The translations under genes and the position numbers were made by a program. Of a DNA stretch of 17,353 bases, positions 7,281-15,200 are shown piece by piece. Every line of letters begins with the position of its first letter. Within the stretch, counting starts at the first letter, position 1. The stretch comes from DATFRX01 sp035630615 (GTDB taxonomy: Bacteria; Actinomycetota; Actinomycetes; Propionibacteriales; Nocardioidaceae): NCBI GenBank assembly GCA_035630615.1, contig DASQKI010000108.1, positions 1 to 17,353 on the forward strand, read 5' to 3'. The notes under the pieces were generated by a model, which searched no databases, was not told the DNA's origin, and saw nothing but the letters and a program-made list of their open reading frames with translations.

Positions 7281-7675
7281 AGCGGCCGCTCGTATGTCAC
7301 CCACGCGATGTGCGACTCGTGCAGGGCGACCGCGAGGCCGGCCAGCCGACCGCCCCCGCTACCGAGCGCACCGGCGCGAACCCGCTCCGCGAGCCGATCG
7401 GCGACCACCTTGGCGAGCGCCTCGGTCGTCGTGTTCATGCCGCTGAGCTCGGCCTCGTCGTCCAGGTTGCGGTAGCTCAGCTCGCTGAGTACGGCGCGAA
7501 GCTCCTGACCCGCGCGTCCGATGTCGACGACAATGCCGTCGTCATCGAGGTCCGTACGCCGGAAGGTCGCGTCCACGACGTAGGTCGCACCGTGCAGGCG
7601 CTGCGCGGGTCCGAACACCTCGCCGCGCAGGCTGTGGGCGATCATCATGTGGTCCCGCACGGTCACGCTGAACAT
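7277..7675 (-). CDS. PTPS-fold protein (6-pyruvoyltetrahydropterin synthase homolog, SCO6650-like)
   Basis: The 132-residue protein is the size and pattern of a T-fold pterin enzyme: AHSL (His14), LHGATY, a central IVVDIGR strand, NTTTEALA (Glu85) and the terminal HESHIAW strand (Glu120), which in this fold holds the pterin ring. Several catalytic features are absent. The HGH zinc pair is HGA (Ala30 replaces a ligand), no Cys precedes it, and the Asp-His of the triad is Ser67-Tyr68 in LSYRNLD. From memory, the S. coelicolor homolog SCO6650 was crystallised and described as lacking zinc and the catalytic triad while keeping a pterin-binding pocket; these residues agree. It lies 4 bases after the dehydrogenase gene, with GGGTGATGGG before its ATG. 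Reaction unknown. Confidence 0.85.
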   Translation of the reverse strand: MFSVTVRDHMMIAHSLRGEVFGPAQRLHGATYVVDATFRRTDLDDDGIVVDIGRAGQELRAVLSELSYRNLDDEAELSGMNTTTEALAKVVADRLAERVRAGALGSGGGRLAGLAVALHESHIAWVTYERPL

Positions 7676-7679
7676 CCCA

Positions 7680-8660
7680 TCACCCTTCGCCGTAGCTGAC
7701 GGTGTGGCAAAGCGCCGGCTGACTCCCGGCCGCGAGCCGCGACATCAGGTCTGGCAGCTCGTCGAACGGGGACACGCCGGTGATCAGTGCGTCGAAGGCG
7801 GGATCGCGCAGCAGGTCAAGCGCGAGAGCTCTCCGGTCGACCAGGGTCCGGCTGCCGGACCGGGCGGGGGAGACAGTCCCGACCTGGCTGGAACGGATCC
7901 CGAGCCGTCCGGAGTGGAAGGCGCCCCCAAGCGAGAGCTGAACCTCCGCATCGCCGTACCAGGACAGGTCGAGGACGGTGCCCTCTCGGGCGAGCAGATC
8001 CAATGAGAGTTGGAGTCCGGAGGAGGTCGCGCTGGCGTGTACGACCAGATCACGGCCGTCCGCGGCCTCTGCCGGAGAGGCGAAGGTCGCACCCAGGTAA
8101 GTCACGACCTCGGCCTTGGCCGGATCCATGTCGACGACGGTGACGTCGACAGCGGGAAACCGGGTCAGGAGCCGCGCGACGCAGCAACCGACCATGCCGG
8201 CGCCGACAACCGCGACCCGGTCACCGACGAGAGGTGCGGCGTCCCACAGCGCGTTGACGGCCGTCTCCACGGCGCCTGCGAGCACCGCCCGCTCCGGCGG
8301 CACACCGGCGGGTACCGGGAGCACGGCCGCGGCCGGCACCACGTAAGCGGTCTGGTGCGGGTACAGGCAGAAGACGGGGCGATCGCGAAGGTCGCGGGGA
8401 CCGTGCTCGACTACGCCCACATTGAGGTAGCCGTACTTGACCGGTCCCGGGAACTCTCCCTCCTGGAAGGGTGCACGCATCGCGCCGTACTGGCTCCTCG
8501 GAACCTGTCCGCGAAACACCAGGGTCTCGGTGCCCCGGCTGATCCCGGAGCACAGCGTCCGAACCAAGACGTCGTCCGTGCCGGGCTCCGGCAGCCGGAC
8601 CGGCCGGATCTCGCCAGCGCCGGGCTCGCGCACCCAGAACGCCAAGGCCTCAGTACGCAT
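7680..8660 (-). CDS. MDR-family dehydrogenase/reductase (zinc alcohol dehydrogenase-like)
   Basis: The 326-residue protein is a medium-chain dehydrogenase. The GroES-like N-domain contains LCSGISRGTE (Cys37 as possible catalytic zinc ligand), then PGPVKYGYLNVG. A Rossmann domain has VVGAGMVGCC (Gly153, 155, 158) and VVDMD (Asp177), which suggests NAD rather than NADP. The structural-zinc lobe with four close Cys is missing, so it is a short MDR type. An upstream ATG-less extension in this frame continues far under the divergent gene, but the real start is ATG 8660: GGGAGAG lies 8 bases before it and family similarity begins there. It would oxidise an alcohol or reduce a carbonyl in the pathway. 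It heads a leftward operon with the PTPS homolog. Confidence 0.87.
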   Translation of the reverse strand: MRTEALAFWVREPGAGEIRPVRLPEPGTDDVLVRTLCSGISRGTETLVFRGQVPRSQYGAMRAPFQEGEFPGPVKYGYLNVGVVEHGPRDLRDRPVFCLYPHQTAYVVPAAAVLPVPAGVPPERAVLAGAVETAVNALWDAAPLVGDRVAVVGAGMVGCCVARLLTRFPAVDVTVVDMDPAKAEVVTYLGATFASPAEAADGRDLVVHASATSSGLQLSLDLLAREGTVLDLSWYGDAEVQLSLGGAFHSGRLGIRSSQVGTVSPARSGSRTLVDRRALALDLLRDPAFDALITGVSPFDELPDLMSRLAAGSQPALCHTVSYGEG

Positions 8661-8694
8661 CGGCAGCTCTCCCGCCTTCGGAGATCCGAACACT

Positions 8695-8715
8695 AGCAAC
8701 GTACGTACCTTTGCT
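8695..8715. promoter_or_regulatory. Operator-like palindrome between divergent operons
   Basis: AGCAA (8695-8699) and TTGCT (8711-8715) flank GTACGTAC (8701-8708), itself a perfect palindrome, giving an almost symmetric 21-base element. It sits 35 bases before the dehydrogenase start and 24 before the membrane fusion gene start, well placed to control both. No regulator gene is in the window. Confidence 0.35.
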
Positions 8716-8738
8716 GTACCCATCACGAGGGAGGTGCG

Positions 8739-11057
8739 ATGCTCGCGGTTCGAAGCGGACCGGCCGTTGGTCTGACAGCGCTGGTTGCCCTGCTCGCCAC
8801 GCTCGGGATGACCGTCGGCCTGGGCGGTCTCGGCTGGGTCGTGGGACTCGCGTGTGGTGTCGCTCTGAACACGTCGGTAGCCGGCGGGGTGGCACGAAAC
8901 GGAGATGCTGCCCTGGGTCCGGCGGATCTGGTGACCCTCTCCCGGGCCACGCTCGCCTGTGGCGTCGCGGCGCTGACCGCGGACTCGTTTGTACGGCCGC
9001 CGGCCGTCACGACTCTGGTGGCGCTCGCGGTCGTCGCACTCGTACTCGACGCAATCGATGGCCGGATCGCGAGACACACGCGCACGACGTCGAACTTCGG
9101 CGCGCGGTTCGACGGCGAGGTCGACGCGTTCCTCATCCTGGTTCTGAGCGTGTACGTCGCCCGCGACTTCGGCGGGTGGGTGCTCGCGATCGGCGGCATG
9201 CGCTACGCCTTCGCCGTGGCGGGCTGGGCCGTCCCCTGGCTGCACCGACAGCTGCCACCGCGCTACTGGCGCAGCGTGGTGGCCGCGGTCCAAGGCGTCG
9301 TGCTGGCGGTCGCGGCGGCCGATGTCCTGCCTCCCTGGGTGGCCGAGGCCGGGCTGATCGCCGCGTTGGCGCTGCTGGCCGAGTCGTTCGGACGGGATGT
9401 CTGGTGGTTGTGGCGTCGTCGCCACGCGGCGCCGACCGTAGCCACCGGCCGGCCCGGACGGCGTGAAGTGGCCGCAGTGATCAATCTGGTGGCCGTGCTG
9501 CTCGTGTGGTTCGCGCTCGTCGCTCCGAACCGCGCCGATGACATGGCGCTCGGCGCGTTCGTTCGGATCCCGGTCGAGGGGCTGGTGCTGGTCGGCGTGG
9601 CCCTCGTTCTCCCGCGCCGGCCAAGGCGAATCACCGCGACCGTGGCGGGAGTGCTTCTCGGGCTGTTGACCGTCTGGAAACTCCTCGACGTCGGGTTCTA
9701 CGCGGCTCTCGACCGCCCGTACAGCGTAGTGACGGACCAGGACTTCTACTTCGTGCCCGCCGTTGAGGTTGTCAGCGATTCGATCGGTACGACCGGCGCC
9801 ACCATCGCGGTCGCTTCGGCCGCCGCGCTCGTCATCGCCGTCCTCGTCTGCATGCCTCTCGCCGTGGTGCGAGTTACCGGACTCGCGGCCCGCCATCGCC
9901 ATTGGTCTGTGCGCACCCTCGCCGGGCTCGCTGTCATCTGGATCGTCGGTGCGGCGTCCGGGCTCCACGTCGGGTCGGAGGAGCCGCTGGCCTCGGTGGA
10001 CGCGGGCAGCCTGGTCGTCGGCAAGGTGCGCGCGATCGCTGCCGACGTAGAAGAACTCCAGAGGTTCGACGCGGCGGTCGCGGATGACCGCTACCGCGAC
10101 CGAACCGACCTGCTCGGCGGACTGCGCGGCAAGGACGTGCTCGTCGTCTTCGCCGAGAGTTACGGTCGCATCGCGCTGGAAGGCACGTCGACTGCGGCGC
10201 AGATTCGGCCCGCGGTCGACGCCGGCACACGTCGCTTGCGTGCGACCGGATTTTCCACGCGGAGCGCCTATCTCACCTCACCGACATTCGGCGGCGTGAG
10301 CTGGCTGGCGCATTCCACGCTGCAGTCTGGTGTGTGGGTCGACAACCAGCTGCTCTACGAGCGGCTGTTCGACAGCGACCGGATGACCCTCAGCGGATCC
10401 TTCCACCGGGAGGGCTGGCGAACCGTCGGGGTCATGCCGACGAACAAGGAGGAGTGGCCGGAAGGAGAGGCGTTCTACCAACTCGACAAGATATACGACA
10501 ACCTCGGCTACCGCGGTCCGGAGTTCGGCATCGCCGACATGCCGGATCAGTACGCGCTGTCGGAGTTTCAGCGCCGTGAGCTCGCGAGCCGGGACCGCAC
10601 TCCCGTGATGGCCCAGGTCGACCTCGCATCGAGCCATGCGCCATGGGCACCACTCCCTCACATGATCGACTGGAACCACCTCGGCGACGGCTCGGTCTTT
10701 GATCGCATCCACGACCGTGCCCAATCCCCGGAGGAGGTATGGCGGGACAGCGATGACGTCCAAGCCGCGTACGCAAAATCCATCGCGTACTGCCTGCGGA
10801 CCGTCGTCTCCTTCGTGGAAAGGTACGGCGACGACGACCTCGTGCTCATCCTCGTCGGCGACCATCAGCCCGCCCCGATCGTGAGCGGTGACACGGCGAG
10901 TCGCGACGTGCCTATCACGGTCATCGCACGCGATCCGGCCGTCATCAACCGAATCTCCGGATGGGGCTGGCAGGACGGCATGAGGCCAGACCCCGATGGG
11001 CCGGTCTGGCCGATGGACGCCTTCCGCGACCGCTTCCTCGCGGCGTACAGTCCGTGA
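8739..11057 (+). CDS. CDP-alcohol phosphotransferase / sulfatase-fold (LTA synthase-like) membrane fusion
   Basis: The 772-residue protein joins two enzymes. Residues about 1-225 are a multi-helix CDP-alcohol phosphotransferase with the signature exactly spaced: Asp104, Asp107, Gly108, Ala111, Arg112, Gly121, Asp125, Asp129. This family moves a phospho-alcohol from CDP to an acceptor alcohol in the membrane. Residues about 246-405 add several helices, then about 465-772 form an alkaline-phosphatase/sulfatase fold: VLVVFAESYG (Glu473, metal), TSPTFGG (Thr516 as candidate nucleophile), SSHAPW (His633) and LVGDHQP (Asp708, His709). It resembles the extracellular domain of lipoteichoic acid synthases and phosphoethanolamine transferases. 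GGGAGGTG precedes the ATG. The C-domain is probably outside the membrane. The GTGA at its end overlaps the next mini-ORF. Substrates unknown. Confidence 0.87.
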   Translation: MLAVRSGPAVGLTALVALLATLGMTVGLGGLGWVVGLACGVALNTSVAGGVARNGDAALGPADLVTLSRATLACGVAALTADSFVRPPAVTTLVALAVVALVLDAIDGRIARHTRTTSNFGARFDGEVDAFLILVLSVYVARDFGGWVLAIGGMRYAFAVAGWAVPWLHRQLPPRYWRSVVAAVQGVVLAVAAADVLPPWVAEAGLIAALALLAESFGRDVWWLWRRRHAAPTVATGRPGRREVAAVINLVAVLLVWFALVAPNRADDMALGAFVRIPVEGLVLVGVALVLPRRPRRITATVAGVLLGLLTVWKLLDVGFYAALDRPYSVVTDQDFYFVPAVEVVSDSIGTTGATIAVASAAALVIAVLVCMPLAVVRVTGLAARHRHWSVRTLAGLAVIWIVGAASGLHVGSEEPLASVDAGSLVVGKVRAIAADVEELQRFDAAVADDRYRDRTDLLGGLRGKDVLVVFAESYGRIALEGTSTAAQIRPAVDAGTRRLRATGFSTRSAYLTSPTFGGVSWLAHSTLQSGVWVDNQLLYERLFDSDRMTLSGSFHREGWRTVGVMPTNKEEWPEGEAFYQLDKIYDNLGYRGPEFGIADMPDQYALSEFQRRELASRDRTPVMAQVDLASSHAPWAPLPHMIDWNHLGDGSVFDRIHDRAQSPEEVWRDSDDVQAAYAKSIAYCLRTVVSFVERYGDDDLVLILVGDHQPAPIVSGDTASRDVPITVIARDPAVINRISGWGWQDGMRPDPDGPVWPMDAFRDRFLAAYSP

Positions 11058-11152
11058 CCGTCGCCGATCTCGGCGCGACCGACACTTCCACCGCCGCGAG
11101 CAGGACCGAACGCGCCATGACCCGAACGTGTCTTCTCACGGAGCAGGCATGA
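11054..11152 (+). pseudogene. 32-codon mini-ORF, possible deletion scar
   Basis: A GTG at 11054 overlaps the stop of the membrane fusion gene by 4 bases (GTGA), and the ORF's own TGA overlaps the ATG of the next methyltransferase by 4 bases (ATGA). The peptide starts VTVADLGATDTS and ends CLLTEQA; no family is recognised. Start and stop both placed as in a tight operon, with almost nothing between, is what an internal in-operon deletion would leave. A genuine small peptide that couples translation is the other option. Confidence 0.3.
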
Positions 11153-11919
11153 AGCCGGACGAGCGTGCCCGTCACGACCGGGCCTTACGGCCGGCACGCC
11201 TGTCGGCGTACGCATCCGGCGAGTTCGTCGGTCAGGAAGGCTTCATGTGCGCAACAGAGATCCTGTCCCTGGCTGTCGAAGCGGGCATTGGTCCGGGGGT
11301 CTCGGTGCTGGACCTTTGCTGCGGAATCGCCGGACCCGGACGGTTGCTCACGCGGGAACTGGGATGCACCTACCTGGGCGTGGACGCCAGCCCTAGCGCG
11401 ATCGCCATCGCAAGTCGGAACGCCGGCTCCCTCGACTGTCGCTTCGAGGTCTCGCGGATCCCACCGGTCCCGTCCGGTCCGTTCGACGTAGTACTGCTGC
11501 TCGAGACCATGCTCGCCTTTCGCGACAAGGAAACCCTGCTGGATGAGATTGCCGTGGCCCTGAAGGCAGGAGGGCGGTTCGCCTTCACGATGGAGGAGGG
11601 CCAGCCACTGACCGCCGCGGAAAAAGCAAGCATCCCCAGCTCCGACACGGTGTGGCTCGTGCCGCTGCCCGAAATGCTCTCCAGCTTGGAGCGGGTCGGG
11701 CTACACGTTCGGTGGCAGGACGAGGTCAGTCGATCCCACCGGGACGTGGTCGATTCATTGGCCGACGCGTTCGCGGCCGACTCCTCCGATATCACGGCGA
11801 GGCTCGGCAGGCGCGCCTTGGATGAACTGGTGGTCGCCCATCGGTGCTGGAGGGACTGGCTCCGAGATGGGCGAGTACGCAAGTTCGCCTTCGTCGTGGA
11901 GAAGCCCCAGCAGTCATAG
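11149..11919 (+). CDS. Class I SAM-dependent methyltransferase
   Basis: The 256-residue protein has SAM motif I as VLDLCCGIAGPG (Asp55, residues 53-64), TYLGVDAS for the ribose-binding acid (Asp79), and PFDVVLLLETMLAF with a following helix as motifs II/III (methyltransferase type 11/25 fold). The LCCG form, with two Cys before Gly, is seen in some natural-product and lipid methyltransferases. I chose ATG 11149 because GGAG lies just before it and the N-terminus fits the fold; the frame is open further upstream but lies inside the membrane fusion gene. It is the last gene of the rightward block. The acceptor is unknown. It has no similarity I can see to the other methyltransferase beyond the SAM core. 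Confidence 0.85.
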   Translation: MKPDERARHDRALRPARLSAYASGEFVGQEGFMCATEILSLAVEAGIGPGVSVLDLCCGIAGPGRLLTRELGCTYLGVDASPSAIAIASRNAGSLDCRFEVSRIPPVPSGPFDVVLLLETMLAFRDKETLLDEIAVALKAGGRFAFTMEEGQPLTAAEKASIPSSDTVWLVPLPEMLSSLERVGLHVRWQDEVSRSHRDVVDSLADAFAADSSDITARLGRRALDELVVAHRCWRDWLRDGRVRKFAFVVEKPQQS

Positions 11920-11968
11920 ACGAGACGTATCTACACCCGGGTCGCCGAGTGTTTCCGCAGGCCATCGG

Positions 11969-12024
11969 CGCGCGCAACAGGGATCGAACCTGTGACCCCT
12001 GCTTGTAAGGCAGAAGGCGCTCAA
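11969..12024 (-). tRNA. 3' fragment of a tRNA, anticodon TAC (probably tRNA-Val)
   Basis: On the minus strand the sequence reads as the end of a D-arm (GAGCGCC), an anticodon arm TCTGC-CTTACAA-GCAGG with TAC at 34-36, a short variable loop, a perfect T-arm ACAGG-TTCGATC-CCTGT, and TGCGCGC as the 3' acceptor strand. CCG follows the discriminator base, so CCA is not encoded. The 5' acceptor strand (GCGCGCA expected) is not found at the right distance upstream: the 7 bases there do not pair. It therefore looks like a 3' portion only, as left by site-specific integration. Confidence 0.6.
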
Positions 12025-12136
12025 CGCTGCGCAAACCAGTGAATTGAGCGTGAAACGAACGAGCGCAAGTCCGGTCGATGTATTTGGGGCTAGCAAGCCC
12101 ACAGAAATATAGGCAAGCTGACGAACAGCGTCGATT

Positions 12137-12169
12137 GGGTCTCAACATGCCTCGAGGATCTCGAGACCC
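12137..12169. promoter_or_regulatory. Inverted repeat in the narG leader region
   Basis: GGGTCTC (12137-12143) and GAGACCC (12163-12169) are perfect 7-base arms. The 19-base loop contains two further self-complementary hexamers around CTCGAG. It lies 56-88 bases before narG. It could be an operator or a leader hairpin; it has no T-run, so it is not a typical terminator. Confidence 0.3.
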
Positions 12170-12224
12170 GATGCGCGAGGGACGGGAAGCGGAGGCTCGG
12201 GCAAATGAACGGAGGTGCCCGGTG

Positions 12225-15200
12225 ATGGACGACTCGGCTCAACGACCCGGCGTGGACGGTCCGGCATCGGCGGCTCTACTGGGAGTCGGACGGTTCTTCA
12301 CGCGCTGGGAGGAGTCAGACGACGGACGCGCTGTGTTTCGTGAGGGTGGCCGCGCGGGAGATGTCTTTTACCGAGATCGGTGGAGCCATGACAAGGTCGT
12401 GCGTTCGACGCATGGGGTGAACTGCACCGGCTCGTGCTCGTGGAAGGTCTACGTCAAGGACGGGATCATCACGTGGGAGAGCCAGCAGACGGACTATCCC
12501 TCCGTCGGTCCGGACCGGCCGGAGTATGAGCCGCGCGGCTGCCCCAGAGGGGCGGCGTTCTCCTGGTACACCTACTCCCCGACTCGCGTGCGCTACCCGT
12601 ACGTGCGTGGCGTTCTGCTCGAGCTGTACCGAGAGGCCCGGGCGCGGCTTGGCGACCCGGTTTCGGCATGGGCGGAGATCACCGGCGATCCGGACAAGCG
12701 CCGGACCTACCAGCGCGCACGGGGCAAAGGCGGCCTGGTCCGGGCGTCGTGGAGCGAGGCAGTCGAACTCGCCGCCGCAGCACATGTCCACACCATCAAG
12801 ACCTACGGCCCGGACCGATGTGCGGGATTCTCACCGATCCCGGCGATGTCAATGGTGTCTCACTGCGTCGGGACGCGGTTCATCCAGCTCATCGGCGGTG
12901 TGATGACCTCGTTCTACGACTGGTACGCCGACCTGCCGGTGGCCAGCCCGCAGGTGTTCGGGGACCAAACCGATGTCCCCGAGTCGGGCGACTGGTGGGA
13001 TGCGACGTACCTGATGATGTGGGGTTCCAACGTGCCGGTGACCCGAACGCCGGATGCCCACTGGATGGCGGAAGTCCGCTACCGCGGAACCAAGGTGGTC
13101 ACGGTCAGCCCGGACTACGCCGACAACACCAAGTTCGCCGACGAGTGGATGCCTGCCCAGGCCGGCACGGACGCGGCGCTCGCGATGGCGATGGGCCACG
13201 TCGTCCTCAAAGAGCACTTCGTGGACCGGCAGACGCCGTTCTTCGCTGACTATGTGCGTACGTTCACCGACCTCCCGTTCTTGATCCGGCTCGAGGAGCA
13301 CCCCGACGGCGGGCTCGTGCCCGGCAAGTTCCTTACCGCCGCCGACCTCGATGCGGGTCCGGACCGTCCGGCGGAGGACGCCTGGAAGACGGTGGTGCTC
13401 GACGAGGTGACCGGGCGGTCCGTGGTGCCGAACGGCTCGATGGGCTTTCGCTACGCCGACTCCGGCGTGGGCAGATGGAACCTCGACCTCGAGGGCGTCA
13501 CTCCCGCTCTGACGTGCGCCGGGGAGGGTGCCGAGGCCGTGGAGGTGCAGATTCCGGCGTTCGTCGCCCCCGACGGGAGCGGATCCGTCCTGCGACGTGG
13601 CGTTCCGGCCCGACGGGTGGACGGTAACCTCGTCACCACGGTGTTCGACCTGATGCTCGCGCAGTACGGCGTCGAGCGGCCCGGACTGCCCGGCGAGTGG
13701 CCCAGCGGCTATGACGATGCGGAGACGCCGTACACCCCTGCCTGGCAGGCCGAGATCACCAGCGTCCCGGCCGAGCAGTGCATTCGGGTGGGGCGCGAGT
13801 TCGCCGCCAACGCCGAGGAGTCGGGCGGACGATCGATGATCATCATGGGCGCCGGCATCTGCCAATGGTTCCACGGCGACGCGACGTACCGAGCGATCCT
13901 GTCCCTGCTCGTGCTGACCGGCTGTATAGGCCGCAACGGCGGCGGCTGGGCGCACTACGTCGGACAGGAGAAGTGCCGGCCGATCACCGGGTGGATCTCG
14001 CTCGCTAACGCCCTCGACTGGTCGCGACCGCCACGCACGATGATCGGCACGGCGTACTGGTACATGCACACCGACCAGTGGCGCAATGACGGCTACTCCG
14101 CCGACTCCCTGGCCTCGCCGCTGGCGCGCGGCCACCTCGCAGGCAAGCACACCGCGGACACGATTGCCCAGTCGGCCCGGCTGGGCTGGATGCCGTTCTA
14201 TCCCCAGTTCGAGGCCAACCCGCTCCAGGTGGCGGACGACGCGGCCACCGCGGTCACCGAGGGACGGGCGGGCGACGTTGCCTCCTACGTTGCGCAGTCG
14301 CTGCACGACGGCAGCCTGAAGCCGGCGATCGAGGACGTGGACGCCCCACAGAACTGGCCGCGGACCCTGGTGCTCTGGCGATCGAACCTGATGGGCTCCT
14401 CGGCCAAGGGCAACGAGTACTTCCTCAAGCACCTGCTGGGCACCCACTCCAACGTGATGGGGGCCGAGAATCCCGAGACTCCGCAACCGGTGGATGTGGC
14501 ATGGCACGACGAGGCGCCGGAGGGCAAGCTCGACCTGCTGGTCTCCGCCGACTTCCGCATGACCTCGACGACTCTGCTCTCCGACGTCGTGTTCCCCGCC
14601 GCGACCTGGTACGAGAAACACGACCTCTCGTCGACCGACATGCATCCGTTCGTGCACGCCTTCAGCCCCGCGATCGACCCGCCGTGGGAGGCCAAGACCG
14701 ACTTCGAGACCTTCCACCTGCTGGCCCAGACGCTGTCGGAACTCGGGAAGACCCACCTCGGCACCCGCAAGGACCTGGTCAGCGTGCCGCTCCAGCACGA
14801 CACTCCCGGTGAGACCGCACAGCCCGGGGGACGGGTCGACGACTGGCGGGCCGCCGGACGCCCCGGGACACCCGGCCAGAACATGCCAGTCTTCGCCGTA
14901 GTCGAACGCGACTACACCGCGATAGCCGACAAGCTGGCCACCGTTGGTCCGCTCGCGGACTCCCTCGGCTTCACGGTCAAGAACGTGACCTACCGGATGG
15001 AGGAGCAGATCACGCGGCTGGCCCGGGCCAATGGCGTGATGCTGGGTGGCGCGGGTGACGGCAGGCCGGCGATCGACACCGACGCCAAGCTCGCTGAGGC
15101 CATCCTCACCTTCTCCGGAACCACCAACGGCGAGGTCGCCGTCCAGGGCTTCCGCAGCCTCGAGGAACGGGTCGGCAAGCCGCTGGTCGACCTGGCGGAG

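Larger units (their letters stand above)
11920..12224. other. Non-coding junction between the pteridine-type cluster and the nar operon
   Basis: No convincing gene is seen here. It holds a partial tRNA (11969-12024), a small hairpin GGGCT/AGCCC near 12085-12100, A/T-richer sequence around 12110 (ATATAGG, a weak -10 candidate with TTGGGG about 17 bases upstream), and the inverted repeat at 12137-12169. GGAGGT at 12211-12216 is the ribosome site of narG. Confidence 0.6.

Noticed and set aside
8661..9968. N-terminal extension of the dehydrogenase frame
   Set aside because: The extra 436 codons lie under the divergent membrane fusion gene and are Asp/Arg/Gly-rich without domain pattern; family similarity starts at ATG 8660 with a good ribosome site.
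12078..12224. 49-codon upstream extension of narG
   Set aside because: It runs through the hairpins near the tRNA fragment and lacks a ribosome site; GGAGGT supports ATG 12225.
12849..14798. 649-codon minus-strand ORF
   Set aside because: Wholly antisense to narG, whose motifs are unmistakable; typical high-GC shadow frame.
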